The notes under the pieces: generated by a model
Database searches by the model: none
Seen by the model: the letters and a program-made list of their open reading frames with translations, nothing else
Told to the model about the DNA's origin: nothing
Part shown: piece after piece, positions 18,397 to 26,931 of the stretch
Layout: each line of letters begins with the position of its first letter
How positions within the stretch are numbered: position 1 is the first letter of the stretch
From: Oligoflexia bacterium
GTDB lineage: Bacteria > Bdellovibrionota > UBA1018
Length of the DNA: 64,000 nucleotides
Assembly (NCBI GenBank): GCA_014378465.1
Contig: JACMNQ010000034.1
Location: 1 to 64,000 of the forward strand
Direction: 5' to 3'
Made by a program: the position numbers and the translations under genes

Positions 18397-18984
18397 TCAT
18401 TCAGTCGGGTTGAGACGAGCCTGGCGCTTGGATGCGAACTTGACCATCTGATGAACGGTTTCACGCAAGGCGTCGATCTGGCCTTCTTCGCGCAGATCCC
18501 CCAGACCGATTTCATGCAGAGCCACTCCGGAAAGTGGCACTCCGTAGCGACGCAGAAAATAATTTGCCGCCAGAACGGCGGTTCTGCGGTTGGCATCCTT
18601 GAAGACGTGCGACATGACGAGTCCCGCGTACATCTCGACGGCAGCGTCGACCACTGCTCCATTTTCAGCCAGCTCCGTGGCATGATGAAGTTTCTCGCGA
18701 GCCGTGAGGATGGGGTCCTTGATCAAGGCCAGAGTCTCCGTGCGACCACCGGGCAGCGTGATCGTCACGGGGCCTTCACGCCAGGGTTCGACGTCCGTTT
18801 TACCGATCAGAATCAGATTCAGGCGGCTCAGTTCAGCGGTGGTGAGCAGAACTCGGTGCTGAGCCATGCTTTCGGAAACGTCGAGCGCTCGCTCGAAGCG
18901 CGTACGCTCCAGTTGCTTCTGCAGAGATTCTGGTTTCTGATCGTTCGGACCTGAAATGTTCGGCACGGGCCTAGAATCATCCAT
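18397..18984 (-). CDS. Fic/Doc-family protein
   Basis: Fic/Doc enzymes transfer AMP or phosphate onto target proteins; Doc phosphorylates EF-Tu. The 195-residue product has the core motif HVFKDANRRTA starting at His126, closer to the Doc form (HxFx-ANKRTA) than to AMP-transferring Fic (HPFxxGNGR). A strand pair VTITLPGG near 80 may be the substrate flap. The N-terminal third is an extension not found in Doc. No Phd-like antitoxin gene adjoins it, and I see no clear inhibitory helix motif. Start at ATG 18984 after AAAGAG; divergent from clpS. Confidence 0.8.
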   Translation of the reverse strand: MDDSRPVPNISGPNDQKPESLQKQLERTRFERALDVSESMAQHRVLLTTAELSRLNLILIGKTDVEPWREGPVTITLPGGRTETLALIKDPILTAREKLHHATELAENGAVVDAAVEMYAGLVMSHVFKDANRRTAVLAANYFLRRYGVPLSGVALHEIGLGDLREEGQIDALRETVHQMVKFASKRQARLNPTE

Positions 18985-19057
18985 CTCTTTCCATGGGTCA
19001 AGGTGCTTGTGAAATCGGGCTTGTGAGGTTGCCAAGCGCAGAGGTAAGATAACGCAC

Positions 19058-19495
19058 ATGGCTTTAAGTTTTCTTCACAACTGTGCTAAAGATCAGGATG
19101 CCCGAGCTGAAGTCGAGTTCACTTCGACTCAGTGCGAGTTCGTGTTTGCAACCGCAGGTGGCCCAGGCGATTTTCCCGATTCGGACGAAGGTTCTGAGAC
19201 GGGGATTGCAGTGGAAGAGGTGAGAAACCCGGAGTTGAAGGAACCTCGGAAATACGCCGTTCTTCTTCACAACGATGATTACACGACGATGGAATTCGTC
19301 ATCGACGTTCTGAAAAGATTTTTTCGCAAGACAGAGCAGGAAGCCATGGAAATTACGATGCGAGTGCACCATGCCGGCAGCGGGCTTGCAGGGATTTACA
19401 GCTACGATATCGCGGAGACCAAGGTCTCTCAGGTGATCGAGTACGCCCGAGACAACGGGCACCCTCTCAAATCCACCATGGAGCCGGCGGACTAG
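19058..19495 (+). CDS. clpS: Clp protease adaptor ClpS
   Basis: ClpS binds proteins with N-terminal Leu, Phe, Tyr or Trp and hands them to ClpAP. The 145-residue product has a conserved core from about 65: YAVLLHNDDYTTMEFV, with the Asn-Asp-Asp that grips the substrate amino group, and HHAGSGLAGIYSYDIAETK. The N-terminal 60 residues are longer than in E. coli (106 residues in total) and are acidic and low in similarity. GAGGTAAG precedes the ATG. clpA follows after 26 bp in the same operon. Confidence 0.95.
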   Translation: MALSFLHNCAKDQDARAEVEFTSTQCEFVFATAGGPGDFPDSDEGSETGIAVEEVRNPELKEPRKYAVLLHNDDYTTMEFVIDVLKRFFRKTEQEAMEITMRVHHAGSGLAGIYSYDIAETKVSQVIEYARDNGHPLKSTMEPAD

Positions 19496-19521
19496 AGAAA
19501 TTTTGAGGAAAGGAGTTTTGT

Positions 19522-21984
19522 ATGATCGGACGTAAAGCAGAAGCCGTACTTAATCGTGCAGTCCGTTTCGCTATGGAACATGAGCATGAATATTTTGCAC
19601 TGGAGCATGTCCTCTGGAGCCTGCTCGATGAAATTGAAGTGATCGAGATTCTCGAAGCCTGCGGCGCAAGCAGCAAGCAGCTCAGGGCCGATCTCGAATC
19701 CTATCTCCACCGTGAAATCCCCAAAGCCGCTCCTCGTGAGGGAAATGTGGACCAGGCGTCACAGCCCGAGCATCCGATTGCCACCCTGAGCATTCAGCGG
19801 CTGATTCAGCGAGCGCTTTTTCATGTCCAGTCTTCGGGCAAGGACGAAATCAAGCCGGTCGATCTGCTGGTCGCTCTGTTTCAGGCGAAGGAATCCCAGG
19901 CGCTTTATCTGCTCACGAAGGAAGGCGTTGAGCGCCTGGATGTCCTCAATTACATCAGCCACGGCGTGAAAAAGGACGCCGATGATGATTCGGATTCCTC
20001 TGACGATGACAATCAGTCGAACGACGAGCGAGGTACCGGCGGCGGCGATGAAGCTTCAGCCGATCCACTGAAACTCTATACCGAAAATCTCAATCAGCGA
20101 GCCCAGGCTGGAAAAGTGGATCCGCTCCTGGGCCGCAAGGTCGAGTTGGAGCGCATGATCCAGACTCTCTGCCGACGTCGCAAGAACAATCCACTGCTGG
20201 TGGGTGAAGCCGGCGTGGGCAAGACCGCGCTCGCCGAGGGCCTCGCCACTCGAATCGTGAGCGGAGATATTCCGGATCTGCTTCAGAATTCGATCGTCTA
20301 TTCTCTGGACCTTGGATCCCTGCTCGCAGGCGCCAAGTTTCGGGGAGATTTTGAACAGAGGCTCAAGCGTGTGCTTGCGGCTCTTCAGAAAAAGAAGAGC
20401 AAGGGCCGCAATCCGATTCTCTTCATTGACGAGATTCACACGATCGTCGGTGCAGGAGCAGTGGGCGGAGGGGTCCTTGATGCCGCCAATCTCCTGAAGC
20501 CACTCCTGGCTCAGGGTGAGATTCGTTGCATCGGCTCCACGACTTATACTGAGTATCGGAACATTTTTGAGAAGGATCATGCTCTGGCACGCAGGTTTCA
20601 GAAAATCGACATCGTCGAGCCGACCCAGGAAGAAGCCATTCAGATTCTGAGTGGACTCAAATCCCGCTTTGAGGATTACCACGAAGTCAGTTATACCAAT
20701 GAGGCGATCCGCGCTGCGGTTGAGCTTTCGTCCAAGCATCTGACCGAACGTTTTCTGCCGGACAAGGCAATCGACGTGATCGATGAAGCGGGTGCAAAAG
20801 CTCGCCTGGCGCGTTCGAAGGCTGAAGCTGAAAGAGCTCAGGCACCCGTGCAGTCCATTGAGCAGCCGATCAAACCGGCGGCACGTCACGTGATCGAAGC
20901 TTCAGAGATTGAGGACATCATCGCCCAGATCGCGCGCATTCCGCCTCGCTCCGTGAACTCTTCTCAGAAGGACCGGCTCAAGAATCTCGAAAGAGACCTC
21001 AAGCTCACGATTTTCGGGCAGGGACACGCGATTGAAGCTCTCGTGACGTCGATTCAGCTGGCGCGGTCCGGACTCAGAAGTGGGGATCGTCCGATCGGCT
21101 CCTTTCTGCTCTGTGGTCCGACTGGAGTGGGCAAGACCGAACTCAGCAAACAGCTGGCTCATTGTCTTGGCGTTCCATTTCTTCGCTTTGACATGAGTGA
21201 GTACGGAGAGAAGCACACCGTCTCTCGACTCATTGGAGCGCCTCCGGGTTATGTCGGGTTTGAGCAGGCCGGACTTCTCACGAGCGCGGTCCTGAAAAAC
21301 CCCCATTCAGTGATCCTCCTCGACGAAATCGAGAAGGCTCATCCGGATATCTGGAACATCCTTCTGCAGGTCATGGATCATGGGACCCTGACGGATAACA
21401 ACGGACGCAAGGCTGATTTCAGACATTCCACGATTCTGATGACCTCGAACGTCGGTTCAAGAGATCTCGAAAAGCGTTCTCTCGGTTTCGAAGCTCAGTC
21501 CCACGGCTCTCTCGGGGCGTCAGTTTCCAAGAATGCGGGAAAGGGCGCTCAAAAGGCCGTCGAACAGACATTCAGCCCTGAATTCCGGAATCGACTGGAC
21601 GCAATCGTGTACTTCAATCCGCTGGATCCGCTGACTGTGGGCCACGTGGTGGGCAAGCAGATCGTCGAACTTGAATCGCAGCTGCTCTCCAAAGGCGTGG
21701 AGATCGAGATCGATTCTCAGGTCCGTGAATGGCTGGCCCTCAAGGGCTATGACAAATTCCTCGGCGCACGCCCGATGAATCGACTCATTCAGGACAAGAT
21801 CAAGAAGCACCTTGCTGAAGAGATCCTGTTCGGGAAACTGGAGAATGGCGGGCATGTGCACGTCTTTCTCAAGGACGACGAGCCGGCATTTGAATTCAGG
21901 GAAATCAAAAAAGCTTCAGGTGACTCTTCTCAGCTTCAGTCAGCTGGTCAGTCAAGCGATTCAGAAACTCATCGCGTGAGATGA
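19522..21984 (+). CDS. clpA: ClpA unfoldase, ATPase subunit of ClpAP
   Basis: Hsp100 AAA+ unfoldase feeding ClpP. The 820-residue product has the double Clp N-domain (1-150), an acidic linker (about 153-175) of Asp/Ser/Asn runs, AAA1 with GEAGVGKT and LFIDEIH, and AAA2 with GPTGVGKT and [10 protein letters not shown]. The SLGF segment after AAA2's sensor is the likely ClpP-binding loop. AAAGGAG sits seven bases before the ATG. Its 3' end overlaps the aat gene tail-to-tail by 80 bp, and the last 50 residues, beyond the conserved end, are weakly conserved. Confidence 0.96.
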   Translation: MIGRKAEAVLNRAVRFAMEHEHEYFALEHVLWSLLDEIEVIEILEACGASSKQLRADLESYLHREIPKAAPREGNVDQASQPEHPIATLSIQRLIQRALFHVQSSGKDEIKPVDLLVALFQAKESQALYLLTKEGVERLDVLNYISHGVKKDADDDSDSSDDDNQSNDERGTGGGDEASADPLKLYTENLNQRAQAGKVDPLLGRKVELERMIQTLCRRRKNNPLLVGEAGVGKTALAEGLATRIVSGDIPDLLQNSIVYSLDLGSLLAGAKFRGDFEQRLKRVLAALQKKKSKGRNPILFIDEIHTIVGAGAVGGGVLDAANLLKPLLAQGEIRCIGSTTYTEYRNIFEKDHALARRFQKIDIVEPTQEEAIQILSGLKSRFEDYHEVSYTNEAIRAAVELSSKHLTERFLPDKAIDVIDEAGAKARLARSKAEAERAQAPVQSIEQPIKPAARHVIEASEIEDIIAQIARIPPRSVNSSQKDRLKNLERDLKLTIFGQGHAIEALVTSIQLARSGLRSGDRPIGSFLLCGPTGVGKTELSKQLAHCLGVPFLRFDMSEYGEKHTVSRLIGAPPGYVGFEQAGLLTSAVLKNPHSVILLDEIEKAHPDIWNILLQVMDHGTLTDNNGRKADFRHSTILMTSNVGSRDLEKRSLGFEAQSHGSLGASVSKNAGKGAQKAVEQTFSPEFRNRLDAIVYFNPLDPLTVGHVVGKQIVELESQLLSKGVEIEIDSQVREWLALKGYDKFLGARPMNRLIQDKIKKHLAEEILFGKLENGGHVHVFLKDDEPAFEFREIKKASGDSSQLQSAGQSSDSETHRVR

Positions 21985-22597
21985 GTTTCGCCCCCAGCGC
22001 TTTCATGTGAGGAGTCAGAGTCTGGATGTCGAGCCACTTCAGACCCTGACTCCTCAGGTGCTCGATCAGGTGGAGCAGGGCCAGCTTGGAAGCGTAGGCT
22101 TCCGTATGAAACATGCTTTCGCCAGCGAAGGCTCCCCCCGGATCCACCCCATAAACGCCGCCCACGAGTTCGGGCCCATCTGGAGAATCGACCCAGGCCT
22201 CCGCACTGTGCGCATGTCCCAGTCGGTGAAGTCTGCAATAAGCTTCAATCATGGCTTCCGTGATCCAGGTTCCGTCCTGATCCGGGCGTTCCATGTCGGC
22301 GCAATTCTGAATCACTTCATCAAATGCCTGATCAAGCGTCAGTTTGAAGCGGGAGCGTTTCATTTCCTGTCGAAGGCTTCGAGGGATGTGAATTTCGTCG
22401 AAATCGAGCACGGCCCGTTCCGGTGGCGAGAACCAGCAGAGAGGGTATTCTTCCATCGGCCAAGGAAAAATGCCGCGTCGGTAGGCGGAAAGGAGTGTTT
22501 CCGGATGCAGATTTCCTCCCACCGCGATGATTCCTTCGGGACCGATCTGATGAGAGTAGACTGGATTGCGGAGATCAGGGAATCGGATGATGGCCAT
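21905..22597 (-). CDS. aat: Leucyl/phenylalanyl-tRNA-protein transferase
   Basis: Aat adds Leu or Phe from aminoacyl-tRNA to proteins with N-terminal Arg or Lys, creating ClpS-recognised degrons. The 230-residue product has the family pattern: GGNLHPETLLSAYRRGIFPW, WFSPPERAVL, HSAEAW, GGVYGV and FAGESMFH. Length is standard. It converges on clpA with an 80-bp overlap of coding ends. Together with clpS and clpA it forms a compact N-degron locus. Confidence 0.96.
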   Translation of the reverse strand: MAIIRFPDLRNPVYSHQIGPEGIIAVGGNLHPETLLSAYRRGIFPWPMEEYPLCWFSPPERAVLDFDEIHIPRSLRQEMKRSRFKLTLDQAFDEVIQNCADMERPDQDGTWITEAMIEAYCRLHRLGHAHSAEAWVDSPDGPELVGGVYGVDPGGAFAGESMFHTEAYASKLALLHLIEHLRSQGLKWLDIQTLTPHMKALGAKLISRDEFLNRLTDQLTEAEKSHLKLF

Positions 22598-22810
22598 GCG
22601 ACTCAGTTGATTTCATTGAAAATGAGACTCATGCGAAAGGCCTACCATTCTCCAGTGTTTCTGTCTCGAGCGCTCCTCGGTAAGCCCTTCTCGTAAGTCC
22701 CGCGGGTATGTAAAATCTACACGAATGAAAATAGTTTCATATTTTTCACGCATCGCGTTGCAAATTGCCGCTCCCTTGTGTACACCCTGCGCAACCTCGG
22801 GAGGGTTTAA

Positions 22811-23941
22811 ATGATGTTGAAAGCTACTTTGAGTTTTACCGCGATCGCGATCATGGCACTGGTTCCTTCGATGCAGGCTCACGCTTCGGAAACGAAGGAT
22901 GATTACTACACGATCACTGAAAGTACTGAAACCGTCCAGGAAATGCCCGACCTCGAAGAAAACGAAGCAGTTTCTCAGGACACTGTCACCCCGAGCTACT
23001 TCACTCTGAAGAATCGCATGAGCCTGGATTTCCTGAACCAAGAAACACATGGAAGCGGAACTAACGGGAACGGAAATAACGGGAACGGAAATAACGGGAA
23101 CGGAAATAACGGGAACGGAAATAACGGGAACGGAAATAACGGGAACGGGAACACCGGGAACGGAAATGGCCACAACGGAAACGGGAATAACGGAAACGGG
23201 AATAACGGAAACGGGAATAACGGAAACGGGAATAACGGAAACGGGAATAACGGAAACGGTAACACCGATTCTGGTAACAGCAACCGCCCCTGCACCGGCA
23301 CCAACTGCGACGGCAACAACGGAAACACCGGCAATAACGGCGATTATGGCAATACAGACAGCACTTCGGGTGGCTACGGCACTGGCTCGGGTGTCGGCCG
23401 TCTGGGAAAAGTGGCCAATCAGGTCAGCGATGTTGCAGTGATTGTCGACACGATCATCAACATCGGAACCAAACTTTGGAACGTCGTCAAAGCGGGAACT
23501 CCCGTAGTCACTTCCAAGTACGTTTCAGCCAACGGACTTCCGCAGGGCATCACCGCATTTGAGCAGATGCAGGGCTGGTCTCCGATTCCTCGCAAACGCG
23601 TGATCACGAAAATCTTCAAGAATGTCATGGGCATCGAAGTGGTCAACTACCAGTACGCAGTCAGCTACCGCTACAACGGCAATGTGAACGGCGTGGGCAA
23701 GTACCTGGCCCAGGTTCAGGTCAGACCTGTGAGCGTCAGCGTGAAATGGGGTTTTGACTTCGATTCCACGGTCACCATCGACGAAGTCTTCAATGCAGGA
23801 TCCCAGGCCGATCCGGTCGCTTCGATGAGCTTGAACGTTTCTTACACGGTGAAGTCAGCAATCACTCCAATTTCTCAGTCCCGCGACTACTGCGTGCAGG
23901 GAAATGGAGCATTTCAGGACTGCACCGACTCAAATATGTAA
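22811..23941 (+). CDS. Secreted Asn/Gly-repeat protein with folded C-terminal domain
   Basis: Unrecognised 376-residue protein. Signal peptide at 1-25 (QAHA), an acidic segment, then residues about 82-165 made almost only of Asn and Gly in an NGNGN pattern, then a Gly/Thr/Ser stretch, and a folded-looking domain from about 197 to the end with two cysteines at the C-terminus. The Asn/Gly tract probably acts as a flexible spacer on the cell surface or in the periplasm. A GGGAGGG site precedes two successive ATG codons at 22811 and 22814. Confidence 0.75.
   Translation: MMLKATLSFTAIAIMALVPSMQAHASETKDDYYTITESTETVQEMPDLEENEAVSQDTVTPSYFTLKNRMSLDFLNQETHGSGTNGNGNNGNGNNGNGNNGNGNNGNGNNGNGNTGNGNGHNGNGNNGNGNNGNGNNGNGNNGNGNNGNGNTDSGNSNRPCTGTNCDGNNGNTGNNGDYGNTDSTSGGYGTGSGVGRLGKVANQVSDVAVIVDTIINIGTKLWNVVKAGTPVVTSKYVSANGLPQGITAFEQMQGWSPIPRKRVITKIFKNVMGIEVVNYQYAVSYRYNGNVNGVGKYLAQVQVRPVSVSVKWGFDFDSTVTIDEVFNAGSQADPVASMSLNVSYTVKSAITPISQSRDYCVQGNGAFQDCTDSNM
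23063..23248 (+). repeat. 15-bp in-frame tandem repeats (two blocks)
   Basis: Five perfect copies of a 15-bp unit occupy 23063-23137 and five perfect copies of a second 15-bp unit occupy 23174-23248. Both encode NGNGN. The units differ only in that the GGG and GGA glycine codons are swapped, so each block expanded separately. Copy changes keep the reading frame. Confidence 0.95.
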
Positions 23942-23976
23942 AATCCAGTGACAAAAGCTTTTGGCTCGGTTAGTAG

Positions 23977-24001
23977 TTCGAGTAATACAAATTTACTCGA
24001 A
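23977..24001 (+). promoter_or_regulatory. Perfect 9-bp hairpin before the small basic gene
   Basis: TTCGAGTAA (23977-23985) pairs with TTACTCGAA (23993-24001) around a 7-base loop, 45 bp before the small basic protein's ATG. There is no T-run, so it may be an operator or a leader hairpin rather than a classic terminator. Confidence 0.45.
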
Positions 24002-24046
24002 AGAGCACCCTAGAACGGTTACCAGCACGGTAAAAAAGAGGACATT

Positions 24047-24235
24047 ATGGCTCAAGCAACTACTACCGAAACCAAATCAGCTCCATCCCGCAAGACTTTG
24101 AGGGCAGCAGGCCGCGTGAAGCGCAAAGTCAAGCTCGCAACGGATCCTGAATTTGCAAAGAAGTACTTCGAAGGTAAAGGGAAACGCGCCGCAGACAAAA
24201 AAGCTGCTTTCCGTAAAAAGAAAAAGGGCAAATAA
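24047..24235 (+). CDS. Small lysine-rich basic protein
   Basis: A 62-residue protein without a recognised family. About a third of the residues are Lys or Arg, mostly in the second half, which ends in a run of lysines; Ala is also abundant. GAGGA lies six bases before the ATG and a strong terminator follows, so this is a real single-gene unit. The composition suggests binding to nucleic acid or ribosomes, similar in kind to histone-H1-like or small ribosomal proteins. Function is not shown by the sequence. Confidence 0.7.
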   Translation: MAQATTTETKSAPSRKTLRAAGRVKRKVKLATDPEFAKKYFEGKGKRAADKKAAFRKKKKGK

Positions 24236-24277
24236 CTCCCTGAATCCCTGATTTCTTCTGAAATTCAGAACAGTTTG

Positions 24278-24317
24278 ACCGCCGACAGTTCAGTACTGTC
24301 GGCGGTTTTTCTTTTTC
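24278..24317 (+). terminator. Strong terminator after the small basic gene
   Basis: A perfect 12-bp GC-rich stem (24278-24289 with 24295-24306), 5-base loop, followed by a T-rich run. This is the cleanest Rho-independent terminator in the window. Confidence 0.93.
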
Positions 24318-24351
24318 AGAACAGGCAGGATTCAGTGTATCAGGAGCTCTT

Positions 24352-25194
24352 ATGGAACTTCCTCGATTCTTCAAAGGCTGGGCAAAGCCGGGCCCCATTC
24401 CTCCGGGTTCCCAGATCGATCCGCCCATTCTCCCTGAAGCCGGGGAGTCTCTTGATGCCATCAGCGGATTTTTTCGGATCTTTCAATATCAAGACGGCCA
24501 CCGTTTCTCCACCGACGATCTACTTGTGGCTTGGTATGGCACTCAGGCCTGCCCGTCGGCAAGTCGAGTGCTGGATCTCGGCAGTGGCATCGGTTCGGTC
24601 GGCATGGTTGCGGCCTGGCGCCTCCCGGGCGCTCAGTTCGTCACGGTCGAAGCTCAGGACATCAGCGTCCGCCTGGCCCGCAAATCAGCCGAATACAATG
24701 GTCTGAGCGTTCGGTACGACATTCGTCAGGGTGATTTCAGAGATCCTGGAGTTCTCGCACCCGAAGAAAAATTTGACCTGGTTCTCGGGAGTCCGCCTTA
24801 TTTCCCACTGGAAACTGGAATTCTTGGAGACCATCCCCAGAAAGTCGCCTGTCGTTTTGAAGTACGAGGTTCCATTCAGAACTACTGCGAATTGGCTTCT
24901 CGCCATCTCGAGCATGGCGGAGTTTTCGCGACCATCTTTCCTCTCGCTCAGCTCGAGCGCGTGAATCAGGCGGCTCGGGATGCCGGCCTTCTCATCATTC
25001 GTTCCCGGGATATTCTGTTCAGGGAAGGGGAGTTGCCGCTCCTGGGTGTTTTTCTGATGATGAAGAGCGAGCACCTCCCCGAGAAGTTTCAAAGCCTGCA
25101 CTTCAAGGAGCCTCCGCTCTGCATTCGCCTGAGGAACGGCGAAGTGCATCCCGAATACTCGACGGTCAAGCTCTCGATTGGCTTTCCTCCCTGA
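24352..25194 (+). CDS. TrmN6-like SAM-dependent methyltransferase
   Basis: Resembles tRNA1(Val) A37 N6-methyltransferase (YfiC/TrmN6). The 280-residue product has the SAM-binding motif LDLGSGIGSVGM (about 75-86), an acidic loop VEAQD, and the catalytic motif SPPYF near residue 147 in place of the usual NPPYF. The Asn-to-Ser change is seen in some N6-methyltransferases but makes the substrate uncertain. AGGAG lies six bases before the ATG. It precedes the DUF4442 gene by 24 bp. Confidence 0.8.
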   Translation: MELPRFFKGWAKPGPIPPGSQIDPPILPEAGESLDAISGFFRIFQYQDGHRFSTDDLLVAWYGTQACPSASRVLDLGSGIGSVGMVAAWRLPGAQFVTVEAQDISVRLARKSAEYNGLSVRYDIRQGDFRDPGVLAPEEKFDLVLGSPPYFPLETGILGDHPQKVACRFEVRGSIQNYCELASRHLEHGGVFATIFPLAQLERVNQAARDAGLLIIRSRDILFREGELPLLGVFLMMKSEHLPEKFQSLHFKEPPLCIRLRNGEVHPEYSTVKLSIGFPP

Positions 25195-25218
25195 GTCTCC
25201 TTGGGATAGAGTTGGGGC

Positions 25219-25737
25219 ATGAATCTGAAAATGATTGAAGCCCTGCTCCCTGAGAAGCACAAGAATACCCTGTTCGTCCGCGCATTCGGCTTTCTCAAAG
25301 TCCCGATGCTGTTTTTCATCTCACCCAGCGTGGTGGAGCTGACGGATCAGAAGTGCGTCGTCCGGGTGCCGCTCAACCGCAAGACTCGCAACCACCTCAA
25401 GTCACTGTACTTCGGCACCCTCTGCGCGGGAGCGGATTGTGCCGGTGGCTTGATCGCGATGCGCCTGATTCAATCGACTGCCCCGGATGTTTCTCTGGTC
25501 TTCAAGGATTTCAAGGCGGCTTTCCTGAAGCGTGCTGAAGGCGATACGCATTTCACCTGTGAAGACGGTCTCGGAATTCAGGCCCTCGTGCGCAAAGCGA
25601 GTGCGTCCGGAGAGCGTGAGAACATGACGGTCACGGTGGTCGCGACTGTCCCGACCAAAACCGGGAGTGAGCCCGTCGCGAAGTTCGACCTGACCCTTTC
25701 TCTCAAGAAGAAGTCACAGAAACCCCGCCAGCCCTGA
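25219..25737 (+). CDS. DUF4442 hot-dog-fold protein
   Basis: The 172-residue product resembles DUF4442 proteins, a hot-dog-fold group near the PaaI-type acyl-CoA thioesterases. Visible are an N-terminal amphipathic segment, VRVPLNRKTRNHLKSLYFG (the conserved Asn-His around residue 57) and a strand-rich second half. Enzyme activity is unproven for the group. It probably shares a transcript with the methyltransferase upstream. Confidence 0.8.
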   Translation: MNLKMIEALLPEKHKNTLFVRAFGFLKVPMLFFISPSVVELTDQKCVVRVPLNRKTRNHLKSLYFGTLCAGADCAGGLIAMRLIQSTAPDVSLVFKDFKAAFLKRAEGDTHFTCEDGLGIQALVRKASASGERENMTVTVVATVPTKTGSEPVAKFDLTLSLKKKSQKPRQP

Positions 25738-25814
25738 GCAGAATTGGGGTGTACGGAGGCAAGGTGGCTTGAAACCGCTCCCGAGTTTCACGAGCAAGTA
25801 TGCTCTTCGCGAAT

Positions 25815-26648
25815 TCAGCCCCTGAGAATTTCAGGGCGCAGGGTGCGCGCGGTCTGGCGGATGTTTTCGCACTGCTCGCTGCTCAAAGTCTTGGACCTTT
25901 TGTAAATGATCGGATTCATCAGATTCGATTCATTTGAAAAATGATCCAGATTGAGGGAATGACCGAGTTCGTGCGCAGTGATGTTCGCGAAATTGGCGAC
26001 GCTGGATTCCATGACTGCACCCGAGGGAAGGGTTCCGGGCATTGCCGACCAGGCGTTGGCTCCATCGGCGCCGAGGCCGCCCTTCTTGTTCCATTTGCCC
26101 GTGCTCACGACAAGGAGTCTGTCGGGCTGGTCAAAGGCTTTGCGGATGCTGGGCAGGTCACTCATTTTGGACGGGCTGTAATTCAATTGCACGTCGTCAG
26201 GGCGGATGACCGTGTATTCTTCGACGCGAAAGTGGAGATTGCAGACTTCGTAGACCTGGTTGATTTCACGAAAGATGGCCCGGGTCTGTTCCGCACTCAG
26301 GACGGGTTGTCCCTGGTCGTCGGAATACGTGACGTAACGGAGGGCCAGGGTCAGGTGATCCTTTTTTCCTGAGAAAGAAGCGAGCTCATCTTTCCAGCGC
26401 ATGCTGGATTGCAGGGATTTCAGGGGACGGGTGGCAGAAGAGTCAGCTGGATCCGGGGTCATTGCAAAGCAGGGTGAATCCGCGAATGGCGTGATTTGGG
26501 TCAAAAGGAGTGTGGCGAGTGTCAGCTGGAGCCAACTCAAGCCCATGCCGGGGGCCGCCCTCGATGACTCAGTCCGAGTGTCATGAAAGCTGGGTACATT
26601 TGAAATGGGCTGGACGGTTCCACTCGGTGCTCTCATGAAAAGGGGCAT
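25815..26648 (-). CDS. Matrixin-like secreted zinc metalloprotease
   Basis: A metzincin of the matrixin type. The zinc motif HELGHSLNLDH lies at residues 226-236 and the Met-turn follows in NLMNP about ten residues later. The N-terminal part has a hydrophobic segment at 37-55, likely a signal peptide preceded by a long charged n-region. A strong GGAGGAG site nine bases before the ATG at 26648 supports the long form; an ATG at 26546 would give a normal-length signal. The 277-residue protein probably acts outside the cell or in the periplasm. Confidence 0.85.
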   Translation of the reverse strand: MPLFMRAPSGTVQPISNVPSFHDTRTESSRAAPGMGLSWLQLTLATLLLTQITPFADSPCFAMTPDPADSSATRPLKSLQSSMRWKDELASFSGKKDHLTLALRYVTYSDDQGQPVLSAEQTRAIFREINQVYEVCNLHFRVEEYTVIRPDDVQLNYSPSKMSDLPSIRKAFDQPDRLLVVSTGKWNKKGGLGADGANAWSAMPGTLPSGAVMESSVANFANITAHELGHSLNLDHFSNESNLMNPIIYKRSKTLSSEQCENIRQTARTLRPEILRG

Positions 26649-26931
26649 GGAATAAGGCTCCTCCGGTGAGCAATTTTCCTAACGCAGTCTTAAAATTAGA
26701 ATTCAGCCTGGGCGCGTCATGCAACTGAAAAGCACCGCACTCTGCACGAATCGACGCTCCGCTTCAGGTATGTTTCGAGGATGCGTGGGGACTGTGAGTG
26801 ATGATAAGAGCGAGCGGCTTTAGTAATCCACTCTAACTGCTTGATACTGTAGCGTAATTAATTAAATTAAATCAGTTTATAGGCCGGGCTTATTACGTTG
26901 CATTGCGTTATAAAGGAAGATATAAACCGCA
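26649..26931. other. Divergent intergenic region, AT-rich
   Basis: This 283-bp gap lies between the protease and the outer-membrane gene and must hold promoters for both. The right half (26840-26925) is strongly AT-rich compared with its surroundings, with runs of TAATTAAT type. I see no convincing -35/-10 pair and no open reading frame of note. Confidence 0.5.

Noticed and set aside
18397-19059. Toxin-antitoxin pair around the Doc-like gene
   Set aside because: The neighbours are ettA and clpS; no small antitoxin frame with a plausible start adjoins it.
22613-23173. Minus-strand open frame with VISVP repeats over the NGNGN region
   Set aside because: It is the complement of the Asn/Gly repeat and upstream DNA. 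It has no signal peptide or ribosome-binding site, and the plus-strand gene has a signal peptide and good start.
23063-23248. Possible CRISPR array
   Set aside because: The repeats are 15 bp, contiguous, without spacers, and stay in frame inside a coding gene.
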